Translations under genes and position numbers: made by a program
In this document: positions 34,986 through 45,199 of the stretch, piece after piece
Position numbering within the stretch: the first letter of the stretch is position 1
Layout of the letters: every line of letters starts with the position of its first letter
The notes under the pieces: model-generated
Database searches by the model: none
What the model was told of the DNA's origin: nothing
What the model saw: the letters and a program-made list of their open reading frames with translations, nothing else
Assembly (NCBI GenBank): GCA_029168955.1
Contig: JAPDOI010000020.1
Span: 1,582,501-1,646,500, forward strand
Origin: Aplectana chamaeleonis
Lineage: Eukaryota > Nematoda > Chromadorea > Rhabditida > Cosmocercidae
Reading direction: 5' to 3'
DNA length: 64,000 nt

Positions 34986-35474
34986 TAAAAATGTCCTGTC
35001 AACGAATAAAGTCAAAAATTATTGCCTTGTCTCGGTTTAAGTGATTATTCGAAATTTCGTCGGAAATTTTGGGCAATCATTTGAGTTTTTTTTCTATTTT
35101 TCGAGTAAAACAAGATGGAAACTGAACGTTTCTCAGGACTGCGACATATTCGAATGTTTGACATAATATAGTGTCTTTATTAGAGCGAATATCTTGCTCG
35201 CACTTGAGGATGACCGCTGTAGCAGCACTGAGCTCGAACGTAATCGTCTTAAGACCACGGGGTCCCGACACGTTTATCCTCGAACTGCGTGCTGCAACAG
35301 AGGTTGTCTGCAACTACGGACCGGCCAACTATTCGGTAATTCGATTATTTCGATATTTCGGAAAATCGACTTATTCGAATACCCGATTGATTCGAATGTT
35401 CCGAAAGGAGATGCGAAAATTTAAATATTCTATTCGGTTCATTGTACGCGTATGCTTTGGTGATCTATATTTTG

Positions 35475-35750
35475 TTTATAACGGAAGTCGCAATCTCTTG
35501 GTCCGCTACTGGTCCTCTAGTGGCCATCTACCACGGTAGTCGACGCGTTGACGGTTGACCCGGTATGCATCAACGGCCTCGTTAGCGATCGATACGTCGA
35601 TAGCGCCACTCACCAGTTGGACGGCCGAGGTGAGTGGCGGCAAAGACGTATCAATCGCTTACGGGGTCAGCCGGGAACGCGTCGATTACCGTAGTAGAGG
35701 GCCAGTAGAGGACCCGTGGCGGACCATGGGTTTCTGCTCTACGTTATGAA
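35475..35750. mobile_element. Foldback MITE, family I copy 2
   Basis: Arms TTGGTCCGCTACTGGTCCTC then GGTAGTCGACGCGTTGACGG, inverted at CGCGTCGATTACCGTAGTAG and GTGGCGGACCATGGG. The central text GATACGTCGATAGCGCCACTC resembles copy 1. The outer tips are diverged. Confidence 0.75.
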
Positions 35751-37019
35751 CGGGTTATGAACAGTTTTTCTCGGAAAAATAACACGTTTTCGAAATACTG
35801 ATTTTTACGAAATTTTCGAATAAATAAATGAGTTCAGCATTGTTTTCGATTTTCCCAATTTTTTTTGGAAATTAAAAAAAAAGAAAAAATTGGTTGCTTG
35901 AAAATGTAAATATCGATTATCCTCTTTTGTCGACATATCCTTAAATAAATTCGTTTCGCATCTTTTCAGTTTCGACCACTCCGATATTTGGCTTTTTGTT
36001 GAAGAGAACAAAATTCAGTCTAGTTTAAAAATATAAATATACATTTTTTCGAATAATCAGACTGAGGACCTAATCAAATAATTATTCTAATATTTCTAAG
36101 ATACGTAATTTGAGCAACTGAATTAGTTAAGTAATGACATTCTGGTTTTTTTTAGAAAATTTGATTTATTCGGAAAATTAAAATATTCTGTTTTTTTTCA
36201 GTTACTCTGTTATTTCTTGCAAGTAGGAAGTACTCGTTTTATGCTTACATTTTTTTATTCGGGTTCTTATCACTTTCTACTCATATAAGCGTTCGCTTTT
36301 TTTTCGACAATACATCTAAAAAAACAACAGTGATTTTTAATCTGTCAATTTCATGAAGCATTTAGATTGAGCGTTTTCCTTAAGATTTTCTTAGTTTTGA
36401 AATTTGTGCCAGAAACATGACGCCTATGATTCTCTGTTTGAGGCACTAAACTGCTGCTCTAATCGAACTTTTAAGGGAAGAACTGAAACAGACCCAGATT
36501 TCTCAACTCTAGGATGGTGATGGGGCAAGTTTTGCAAAACACGCATTCGTACTGCCAAATCGCTTTAGCGGTAACAGAGGGTGCCTGACGTCATTTTGTG
36601 GCTTTCCTTGCTGCGCAGATATCCAGCCAGATAAGTGGTGTGCGAATGATTGATGCGGCGTCATGATTCGAGTCTCTCACCAATTCTCCGACTCCAACCA
36701 TTATGGTTATAACGTTTTTTATAGTAAAAAATAGGACTGTTTGGGTAGTATTCATTAATTCTGCCTTAATAGCGTTTTGAATAGTTTGCGAGTGATCTGG
36801 CTATGAGTTTTGGGTCGCCTGTTTATACTAAAATCTGATTATGGGTGAAAAAACTGGCTCGCTGCCTTCTCATCATCTTCGCTTCTGCTGAGCCACTTCA
36901 AGTTTCTTGATTGGCTTCGAACACTCAGTCGGGTTTCTAGAACTTTGTACTTTATACAAGCAACCTAGTCTACATTTCTCAAAAAGTTCCGACTGAGAAA
37001 TTTTCTCAATTTGTCTTGA

Positions 37020-37160
37020 GGCGTCGTTTATACTCCAGCCTCCCACCGGCGCGGCCTAGTGCATTTCTGTAATATGTATTGACTAGGTGGCGCGGCACCA
37101 TCGAGATTTATAGATTATACATCGCCGCGTCGCTCGGCGACATTAGTATAAACCAATTAG
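37020..37160. mobile_element. Palindromic MITE, family N copy 3
   Basis: GGCGTCGTTTATACTCCAGC at the left, GGCGACATTAGTATAAACC inverted at the right, with GGCGCGGCACCATCGAGATT inside. About 140 bp. Confidence 0.7.
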
Positions 37161-37324
37161 GATAGACCTAAGGCGGCGTTCAGAGTTTCCGAAGCGACGG
37201 GAGTATGTATTCATGGAGGCTTGAACGCGTTATAACAAATTATAGTGGCAGGCTACTATCAGTTTTCATCTGACGTGATCAATCTGGGGCGAATATGCCG
37301 GCCTTGAAGGGATAGAAAGTTTGG

Positions 37325-37400
37325 CTGTCTACAGCGGGTATTGAACTCGACCGTTTGGAGCGAAAGCAGCGTCTCTTGCCACTGCGCCACATGCGCCCTG
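37325..37400 (-). repeat. tRNA-derived SINE-like fragment
   Basis: On the minus strand, GGGCGCATGTGGCGCAGTGG (A-box like) is followed 40 nt later by GGTCGAGTTCAATACC (B-box like). It is close to the fragment at 63917-63987 over the A-box half. The acceptor does not pair, so it is not a functional tRNA. Confidence 0.5.
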
Positions 37401-38260
37401 TAGCATGCCTTACCGAGTTCAGGTTGGTGAGGCCTGAAATCAAGCAAAATTCACTGTTTCTTCTATTTCAAGTGCTGTAGGTTGAAGGCTTTTGCAATGA
37501 ACGATAAACTGAATAGTGATTCTCGAATTGTTTGAATGAAAGTTTTTTGTCACATCGCTTCTTTCAGAAATATTGAAGAGATGAATTTCTCGAATATGGC
37601 TATTTTTAGGTTTTTTTATTCAATCAAATTTTTGAACCATAATTTTCTGAAAATTTGAAATGCTTAATTAGAAAAATGATTATATGCATTTATGCTTTTA
37701 ATTTCATCTGTTTTTTTTTAAATCTAGAGCAATTGTTTTTTCGTTGTTATACTTTTTTTTCTATTTTTTTTATTTTCAGCTCTCCATTTCTACCTTTCTT
37801 TCTACAAATACACATTTTAAAATTATTTTTTTCAACTTCAAACATGGTCTTTCTGAGAGTCCTCTAACATTGAAACTTTCTAATTCAGGCGTGTCAGGAA
37901 AATTGGGGTAGGTGTTTTCTGGAATTTTCCCAGGTCGCACCTATTTCGGGTGTATGGCAAATTTCTTCAGAAAAGGCACCACCTTTCAAAAATTTCTGGG
38001 CAATTAATTTGTTTTGGAGTTTCTTGGTTGGTTTTTTTATGATTTATTGATTTCTTCACCGTTTTATGGAAGAATCGATGGGTATGGGACGTTTAGGCCG
38101 AAATCAGGGCAGAGAAGCTGAGGAGGCTATTTGTTTTGTCATCAAATAGAATTATCAAACAAACCTAAAGCGTGAAACTAAGGCCTCCGATCTGGAGGAA
38201 ATGACATGTGGAACGTAAAAAAGTAAAACATTGTTATTAGTTTTCAACTTTTAACCATTA

Positions 38261-39473
38261 GGATGAGTCATAAGTTCTTGGAATTTTTCAAAAATTCGTA
38301 TTAATTCGCGCACGAATAGATCAAATGCCACTCGTGCGCGGTTGTTTGCTAGGTAGATCAAACCTCGTTAATCAATACCTGCCAGCCCTCGAAACGCCAT
38401 TCGTGGCTCAGTAAAATGTCGGAAAAAGAGCACGCTCGCGTACTGATTCTTCACTACTTTGAAAGAGGTTTCACAGCTGCGCAAACTGTTAAGGAAATAA
38501 GGGCCAACGAAGGAAGGTATCGAATTGCTGCCAGTACTGTGTACAACTGGTATCAAAAGTTTCGCTCCGGCAGCTGCTCTCTGAAGGACGAGCCGAGATG
38601 TGGAAGGCCCGAATTCACGACCCCACGTTGGCGGCGAATGAGCTGGAGAAAAACCCGCACCTTCACAGCAGAGGTCTCGCCCAGCTTACAGGGAGTTCGC
38701 AGTCGACCGCAGTTCGCCAGCTACACAATATGGGACTGAGACCGAAAAAGCCGTCCGTGATTCCTCACACTTTATCCGACACCGACAGGAATCGCAGGAT
38801 GGCCATTTGTCAAGAACTACTGAAACGGCACCACAAAGGAAGTTTTTGGTCGCATCATTACATGTGATGAGAAGTGGTGCTACTATAACAATCCTGACCT
38901 GTCTGTGCAATGGGTTAAGCCCTTTGAGTCGCCAGATCCTGTGCAACGTCGGGATATCCACGGAAAAATGAGTCTACTGACCGTTTTTTGGTCCACTGAT
39001 GGAGTTGTGTTCTGGAAATTACTTCCGCCAGGAAAGACTATAGATGCTGACTACGTCTGTCAAGAACTAGAGGAAATGGTCACCAACGCGGAGAAAAATG
39101 GACGAAAACGTGACCATATCCTACTGCCGCCCACACATAGCGAAAAAAACTCAAGAAAAATTGAAGGAGCTGCAGTTGGAAACTCTCCCTCATCCAGCCT
39201 ACAGTCCAGATATTGCTCCATCGGACTACCATTTATTCAGAAGCCTCGAACTCTGGTTGAGGGAAAGCAGCTTAAGACCGAAAGAGCACTTGAGGACCGA
39301 GTTGGACGCTTTTTGCATCGAAGCAGCGCTCATTCTACGACTACGGTATTCGAAGTCTTGCTCTTCGTTGGCAGAAAGTTGTTCGTTGTAATGGCTCTTA
39401 CGTTGAATAAATTTGTTACCTTGTGTTTAAGAAAAAAATAAAATAAAAAATTCTAAGAACTTATGACTCACCC
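38261..39473 (+). mobile_element. Mariner-type DNA transposon, complete ends, 1213 bp
   Basis: The ends are inverted copies (left GGATGAGTCATAAGTTCTT; right is its complement with one or two changes), each flanked by TA (38259-38260 and 39474-39475), the target duplication expected for Tc1/mariner insertion. The interior holds a decayed transposase gene. Length and layout match the roughly 1.3 kb mariner plan. It sits 250 bp from a second, unrelated mariner. Confidence 0.93.
38416..39391 (+). pseudogene. Mariner transposase, frameshifted
   Basis: Homology starts at ATG 38416 (MSEKEHARVLILHYFERGFT, the N-terminal helix-turn-helix of mariner/SETMAR-type transposases, then TVYNWYQKF and KDEPRCGRP). 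It continues in other frames: THLAANEL-like and GLAQLTGSS text about 38600-38867, the first catalytic region ITCDEKW about 38850-38880, QWVKPFESPDPVQRRDIHGK from 38905, and YSPDIAPSDYHLF (third catalytic Asp) about 39205-39245. At least three frame changes are needed. The second catalytic block (normally a HDNARPH-like motif) is damaged: only RPH remains near 39130. This copy cannot make active transposase. Confidence 0.92.
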
Positions 39474-39570
39474 TAATGGTTTTCCACCATTGCTTTCTCT
39501 TCTGATTTGATTTGATTTTCCACATTCTTTGCTGTTTTATGTAAAATCAGTTGAAATAAATATCCAGGTA

Positions 39571-39718
39571 CTGCCGTTCTCCCGGGCCGAATTCCGGTCC
39601 GCATTCGCGGACTACGGCTGTTTCATCATGCCACACCTGATAATCGTGCTGGGATCACTTGGTCCCAGCACACAGACGTTACCCGCAATTGCGGACAGGA
39701 ATTTTGCTCTGAGAACGA
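39571..39718. mobile_element. Short foldback related to family A MITEs, 148 bp
   Basis: Left CCCGGGCCGAATTCCGGTCC and right GCGGACAGGAATTTTGCTCT are inverted and resemble the family A ends. The centre is different (GCTGGGATCACTTGGTCCCAGC, itself a hairpin). TA dinucleotides flank it at 39569-39570 and 39719-39720. It fills the gap between the two mariners. Confidence 0.65.
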
Positions 39719-39723
39719 TATTA

Positions 39724-41002
39724 CCAGGTTGTTCAATAAGTTTTGTCGTTCGATAAGAAAAACACAATATTATAGTTCAAAATACACTTTATTAGTCAGT
39801 ATAATCTCCCTGAACATTAATACACTTGCTCCAACGATCCTCGAATCTGTGGATCCCATCCCTGAAGTGAGAATCTGGAAGGTCTGCAAAATACGCTTCA
39901 ACAGCCGTTATGACCTCTTCATTTGATGAAAAACGCTCGCCACGCATAAATTTTCTGAGTTCTGGAAACAAATGGAAGTCGCTGGGGGCCAAATCTGGTG
40001 AAAACGGTGGATGCTCCAACAATTTGAATTTTAATTCATGAATTTTAGCCATTGTCAAAATTCTCTTGTGACACGGTGCATTGTCCTGATGGAAAAGGAT
40101 TTTTTTCTTCTGCAAACCGGGTCTTTTTTCACGATTTGTTTCCTGCAACTGATCCAAAGGTTGCAGTAATATTAAGAGTTGATTGTTTTATCAGTTTGCA
40201 AGTAATGCACAAACAAAATTTCTTTCGCATCCCAAAAAAACTGATGCCATAACCTTCTTGGCTGATTTCCGGACACGAACTCGTTTCGAAGCCGAACAAC
40301 CAGGTTCACACCACTATTTAGCCTCTTGTTTTGATTCAGGATCATGGTGATAGACCAAAGTCTCATCCATAGTGATGAATCGACGCACAAAATCCACTTT
40401 ATCCTTCTTAAAACACTCCAAATGTTGCTGAGAAAGTCGCATTTGAATGTGTTTTTGTCCCACTGTTAGCGATTGCGGCACCCATTGTGCACACAGCTTT
40501 CTAAAACCCAAAATTTTACTTAAAATAAGGCTCACACTGCCTAATGAGATGTGTAGAGCCTCTATTAAATCTCTCGGTCAATCGAGGACCTTCCAGAACC
40601 ATATCCTGTATTTTGGCAGTGATTTCTGGTGCTGATGCGCTTTTTGAACGTCCTTCACGTGGATCGTCTTCAAAGCTTGTACGACCACGTTTGAATTCAG
40701 CAACCCATCTTTCTACATGTCTAATTGTAGGTGAGCAATCATTATACACTTTTAACATTCGTTAGTGAATTTTTTTGGTGCTACACCTTCGGAAAATAAG
40801 AATGTTATCACTGCACAAAATTCAAATTTTTCCAGTGCTGTGACACGGCGACACTGAATTGCTTGTAAACAAAGAATGAATTGACATATTGAAATGAAAC
40901 TTCACATACGTTCATATGAATAGTGTACCAACGAAACAAAAAAATTTGGGCTAGTAGCAACGCCCTCTCTTATCGAACGACAAAACTTATTGAACAACCT
41001 GG
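39724..41002 (-). mobile_element. Second mariner-type transposon, complete ends, 1279 bp
   Basis: The left end CCAGGTTGTTCAATAAGTT and an inverted right end near-identical for about 35 bp (through TTGTCGTTCGATAAGA) are flanked by TA at 39722-39723 and 41003-41004. The element is oriented opposite to its mariner neighbour and has different ends, so it is a distinct subfamily and not a tandem duplicate. The long near-perfect terminal repeats suggest it is younger than the gene inside would imply. Confidence 0.94.
39792..40866 (-). pseudogene. Mariner transposase (D,D34D), broken by stop and frame changes
   Basis: On the minus strand the N-terminal part can be read from about 40866 (QAIQCRRVTALEKFEF). 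It is interrupted by an in-frame stop at 40762-40764, then continues as PTIRHVERWVAEFKRGRTSF, VGQKHIQMRLSQQHLE and the first catalytic motif ITMDETLVYHHDPESKQ. The frame shifts, and the C-terminal third (39792-40157) is open with QDNAPCH and SPDLAPSDFHLF. Exactly 34 residues separate the second and third catalytic Asp, the mariner hallmark. All three catalytic acids are present but not in one frame. Confidence 0.92.
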
Positions 41003-41984
41003 TAATCATGTGAACAAACACACGATTTCTCGAAAATTCATTCGGATTTTCGTAGCTCATATCTAAGTAGCTATGGTCGCTGAGTTGCCTCATAAACGAT
41101 ATCGACCGACTGGTGTAGCTTCTCGCGCTTGCGTCACCAGCCTGGTTTTTGGTGGCGGCTATGAAATGCACGATTAACTGAGCTGAGTGAGAAGATGAAG
41201 GATAGGCGCTTCGGCAGAGGAGAATCATCAGCTGTTCTTCATCTTTTTGCTGATGAGGTTTCCTCGGGTGTGTTGCCGGGCTCTGAAAAATTGAAATTTT
41301 CGCGCCAACAATTAGCAACATGTCAGTGAACGTTGCTAGAAGATAAAGCGGTCCCTGGGGAGTGACCAATCAGAAGCCGACGTCCGTCTGTGCACTTTCT
41401 CCCTCGATGTCAGAGGCGAATCTTATTCGCCTAACTCGTCGATTATGCCTACGCGCCTGGGGTGGAATTTTTTTCGTTGAGCGGTCATCGTTACTTCAAA
41501 AAAAAAGAACGAAAAAAATTAAAAAATTTCGGTGGCTCGTTAAGGATAATTTGAAAGAAAATTTTCAGCTCTATATCTATTTTCAGCTCTATTTTCAGCT
41601 CTATAAGCTCTGTCTAATAAGGCTTCGAAACATGACTGTTTTTATTGATTTTCGGACCAATAATTCGGAATCCATTCTTGACACTGTCTTTTATCCAACC
41701 AAAAATCGATAGAATCGACACCATTCTAAACAGCAAACAATTTCCAGTCAGATGGTATATCACGTGTTTTGAAAATTTCTCGAGTTTTGAAAGAAATTTC
41801 CGGTTGAAAAAAAACTGTTTTTCAACCCAATAGTTTGACTTCCCGAGTGACTCAAATATTTGAAGAAGCTAAAATTTAGAGACTCTAAAGAATTTGATAA
41901 TCGATTTTTACTATTTTATAGCAGGGCGCGAATTTAAGTTTGACTTAGTGTCTTTATAAGTCCGCCGCCAAGCGACGCAGCGCA

Positions 41985-42170
41985 GGGATCATACTTCCCG
42001 CGACCAGCGACAGCGACAGTGCATATCAGGCATATCGATTTTCGGTCGATATTGATGGTAAACATTGTGTCGCGTCACTCGTCGCTCGAAGTATGATTCC
42101 AGCAATACGTAATTCTATAATATCGATCGTGCCACACGGCGGCAGAAGTATAGGCGACCCCTCAGGCGCC
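41985..42170. mobile_element. Palindromic MITE, family N copy 4
   Basis: Left GGGATCATACTTCCCGCGAC, right TCGCTCGAAGTATGATTCC, with ATCGATTTTCGGTCGATATT at the centre, followed by a second partial unit (TATAATATCGATCGTGCCAC to 42160). It shares about 110 bp with copy 5. Confidence 0.72.
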
Positions 42171-42447
42171 ATGGTAGGAGCATTCCCTGGTTCAGAGTAA
42201 GGCGGATCTGAATGATTAGCGAAAAAAATGAGAAATATAATAAAATGCGCTTACAAATTAATCAGAAATTAAAAAAGTAGGTTTAAATGAATAGAATAAT
42301 CAGTTGCTGAAACAACTCTAAGAACTAAAAATTAAAATAATAATCTAGGTGTGAGAGTCATACAATGCTCCGGGTTTTTGGTGGAAGTCTGCCCTCTATC
42401 AGCTTACCAGCGATAAGTTCGGCCCCAACGAAATGTATTGTGCATGA

Positions 42448-42834
42448 ATGAATCTGGCTCGAGCCGGCGGCTACATACATCACTGGGCTAGTTTATGGTA
42501 TTTAGCGCCGCCCCCCTTCGACGGGCGCTTTCAAAATGAATCGGAATTCCACGGTGGCCGTCGTTTCTCGTGGCTATCGACTTTTGGTTTGGTACAGAAT
42601 TTTCCGATTACTGAACAGTTTCTCCCACGCGTTCTGGGCATTTCACATGCGAATGGACTATTGATTGACTATAAGTGTGGTAAATTACGCGCTTGTAGCG
42701 TTTGTAGTGAGGACTATGTATGCCTTTCCCAAACCTTTCGTTCCTGGCGTTCCCTTGAGGCGTCTCTAGCGAATCCTCTCAAAATTTCTGGAAAGAAGAC
42801 TGAAATTTCGAGAGCCGTTGTTAGGGAAAGCTAA
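42448..42834 (+). CDS. Unassigned open frame, 128 codons
   Basis: Open from ATG 42448 (MNLARAGGYIHHWASLWYL) to TAA 42832. It has five cysteines clustered as CGKLRACSVCSEDYVC, which could bind metal but is not a pattern I can name. No splice signals or neighbours support it, and it is not seen elsewhere in the window. Confidence 0.15.
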   Translation: MNLARAGGYIHHWASLWYLAPPPFDGRFQNESEFHGGRRFSWLSTFGLVQNFPITEQFLPRVLGISHANGLLIDYKCGKLRACSVCSEDYVCLSQTFRSWRSLEASLANPLKISGKKTEISRAVVRES

Positions 42835-43102
42835 TTTCGCCGAGTGCGTTAGGCTGATGGGATTGCGAGTTTCCCGGGCAGCATTCATATGAGTGTGCGT
42901 TTTCTGATCTAGTCGCTAGGTGAAATATACCTCAAATTTTGTCGCAATCTGTTTTAGTTCTTGAAAATTCATTTTGAAAACGAAAAATGAACAAAATGTT
43001 TGAACTTTGGCTAGAAAAGTTATTACAAGCGTTTCTGTCCATAATCAATATGCTCACATTCTCATGCATTTACCTACACATATTTTTAATTAACACCTGA
43101 CA

Positions 43103-43157
43103 GAGTGCGCGCCCCATGGCTAATCTGCGTAACCGACGGCGCGCTCCACGGCCAATC
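43103..43157 (-). repeat. Family L repeat copy 2
   Basis: GCGCCCCATGGCTAATCTGC then GGCGCGCTCCACGGCCAATC, the reverse complement of copy 1 with about 80% identity by eye. Confidence 0.6.
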
Positions 43158-43994
43158 ATTTCTGTAGGTGGTTAAACCAGGATTTTTGTTATAAATGAAC
43201 CCGTAAAAAAGAGTTTGGAGATAACTCATGTCTGTCTACTAGTACTATAAAGTCTTTTCGGTAAGGGTCTCCCAACTACAGTGGAGGGGAATCTTATTTA
43301 CCTGGAAAATGAGAGACAAAAAATCTAGTTAATAGCGTGGGTGCGAAGTGCGTACACGCGGTCTCTTAGGTGTTGAATCTGGCGCAGAAAAGGCGGGTAT
43401 GTTGAGCATAGTGACTTTTGGTCGACTGATCGATATGTATCTTTTGGACGTAAATGATCGAATTCTCCAATACTTATGATAGTCCTAAATTCTATGTATG
43501 TACCAACAACCTGTTGTTCTGATTATACCGAAAGTTCACGTGGGAGAGATGACTATTCATTGGCGTCAGTCTTGGGCAATCGATCTGTAGGTATATGTCT
43601 AAAAAACAGTGTAAATGAAGTCTCTCCTTGTGGATCAACTTTCTTTATGCTGTCTGCTACTATAGGGAAAATAGATATCGATTTGTGTGAGCTGTGTGCC
43701 CAGGGGAATAGTTCGATCTGTATGTTTTGTACAGCTTAGTCGATTTAAAACGACCAATGCATCACAGAGTTCTGATTTTACGGTCTATCGTTAAGGTTGT
43801 ATTTTTAGACCTGAAATGACTGTAGATAATACAGGTATCGATTGGAATGACTTTCAGCACAAATCGATATGGAATGGTAATCAATCAATATGTCTGTTTT
43901 GGACACAGCTCTTCAATAGGCTGAAACTCGATATTCGTCTTCTGAACACCTCTGCATTCACTAGGATCGAAAGGCGCACTGTACCCTTTATTTC

Positions 43995-44130
43995 AGAGCG
44001 AAATTGACTGGGTTCCATCGCGCGCGCGTGCGCGCGTATGCCGCGCATCTCTTTTTTCGCGCACTATCTCATTGTCTCTCCTCGCTCCGCACGCGCACGC
44101 TGAGGAACGAAACGACTTTTGCTCCCGAAC
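43995..44130 (+). repeat. Family J repeat, copy 3
   Basis: GCGCGCGTATGCCGCGCATC, TCATTGTCTCTCCTCGCTCC, GCACGCGCACGCTGAGGAAC. Its alternating CG run (CGCGCGCGTGCGCGCG near 44020) is Z-DNA-like. It ends 600 bp before the CpG-rich region upstream of channel exon 1. Confidence 0.6.
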
Positions 44131-44734
44131 ATCGAAAGCTTGACGTTCCTCTACTTCTGTTCACACTTGTAGCGGCCGTGTTAAAGATAAGTATCGAGCG
44201 ATGTGGGCTTGGAAATTCAATCGATATGTACGTTTAACTCATCGTAATCGGCATCGCGGTCCAAACACAGTATAATTATGTACAAAAAAGCGTTCAAATT
44301 AGTGTGATTTCTATTATTTTCTTTATTCTTGAGCAGCTGGGTTGGGGACAGGAATTTATAGAAACGAGCGTTCTACTACCGATCGATATTTATATTTTGA
44401 GCGTAGTTTCTAACATAATCTTCATCAGAAATTTTTTCTTTCTTTTTTCATTTTTTTTTCAGGTTTTCTAGTTCCGGTCCTCTGATTCATTGTTCATTGT
44501 TCAAAACTTTGAGATTTGTTTTTTTGTTTCATGATATTTGGCGACTTATAAAAATTCAGCGCTAATTGGAATCAAAGATTTTTTTTGTATTTTGTTGCGA
44601 TTTTTCATCAGACTAGGGCGTAAATGAATTGATTATTTCGTGCTCTAGAATTTATCTTTCGGTAGATCAATTGATCTCCATATTTGCCTTTCTTCATCCT
44701 ATGTAAAATTTAGGGAGCGGACATTGCTCACACA

Positions 44735-45199
44735 TGCGTTCTGCGTCGCGGTTGGTGAGCGTCGCGCGCGGGGGATTGGGGGGCGAGGCGACATCCCAGC
44801 ACTTGGGTGAAATCAAATAAACTGGCATGTCCTAGAGCATTATTTGCTTTGCTGCTTTCATTTCATGTGGGTTGATAGCGTTCGCCGCGCGCGCGCGACA
44901 CTCAAGGGGCCGTTACGCGTACGCACGCTGGGGAGCGATGTCGTGAGACCGTGAAATTCGATTTATCTCGTCGCTTTCATACATAAATAGCAAGCAGTAT
45001 CTTCACCTACAGGACTCGCGCGGTGTGTGGCATACGGTACACGTGATTACGGTAGCACTACCGTATCGCGCGTGTGACGTTAGAGAAAAGCCTCGAGGAG
45101 TGACGCAGAGGTGGAGACGGAGTTGGCGGCTGTGTCTAGAAGAGAAGCGGCAGCGGCGAGTATGCGACATCGGCTGCAGAACAACAAACTACGCAACAA
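44735..45199 (+). promoter_or_regulatory. CpG-rich region upstream of exon 1, candidate internal promoter/5'UTR
   Basis: This stretch is much richer in CpG than its AT-rich surroundings (runs such as GCGTCGCGCGCG near 44760 and CGCCGCGCGCGCGCG near 44885). It ends in the putative first coding exon of the channel gene, after an in-frame stop at 45137. Around 45040-45080 there is an imperfect palindrome (TACGGTAGCACTACCGTA). C. elegans unc-103 is known to use several alternative promoters, so a promoter here is plausible, but no TATA box or trans-splice site was identified. Inference only. Confidence 0.35.

Larger units (their letters stand above)
35751..38260. other. No supported gene; AT-rich with isolated repeats
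   Basis: Apart from family N copy 3 (37020-37160) and the tRNA-like fragment (37325-37400), nothing was recognised up to the first mariner. Confidence 0.4.
41005..44734. other. Mostly unassigned DNA between the mariners and the channel gene
   Basis: Holds family N copy 4, family L copy 2, family J copy 3 and two unassigned open frames (42448-42834; 43476-43739). If the channel gene has upstream first exons, this would be intronic, but none was identified. Confidence 0.4.

Noticed and set aside
38416..38739. Intact transposase or domesticated SETMAR-like gene
   Set aside because: The frame changes repeatedly and the second catalytic block is destroyed. There is no SET domain nearby.
41005..41369. 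155-codon minus-strand frame next to the second mariner
   Set aside because: Its C-terminal part is read through the mariner end sequence. The rest has no recognisable domain.
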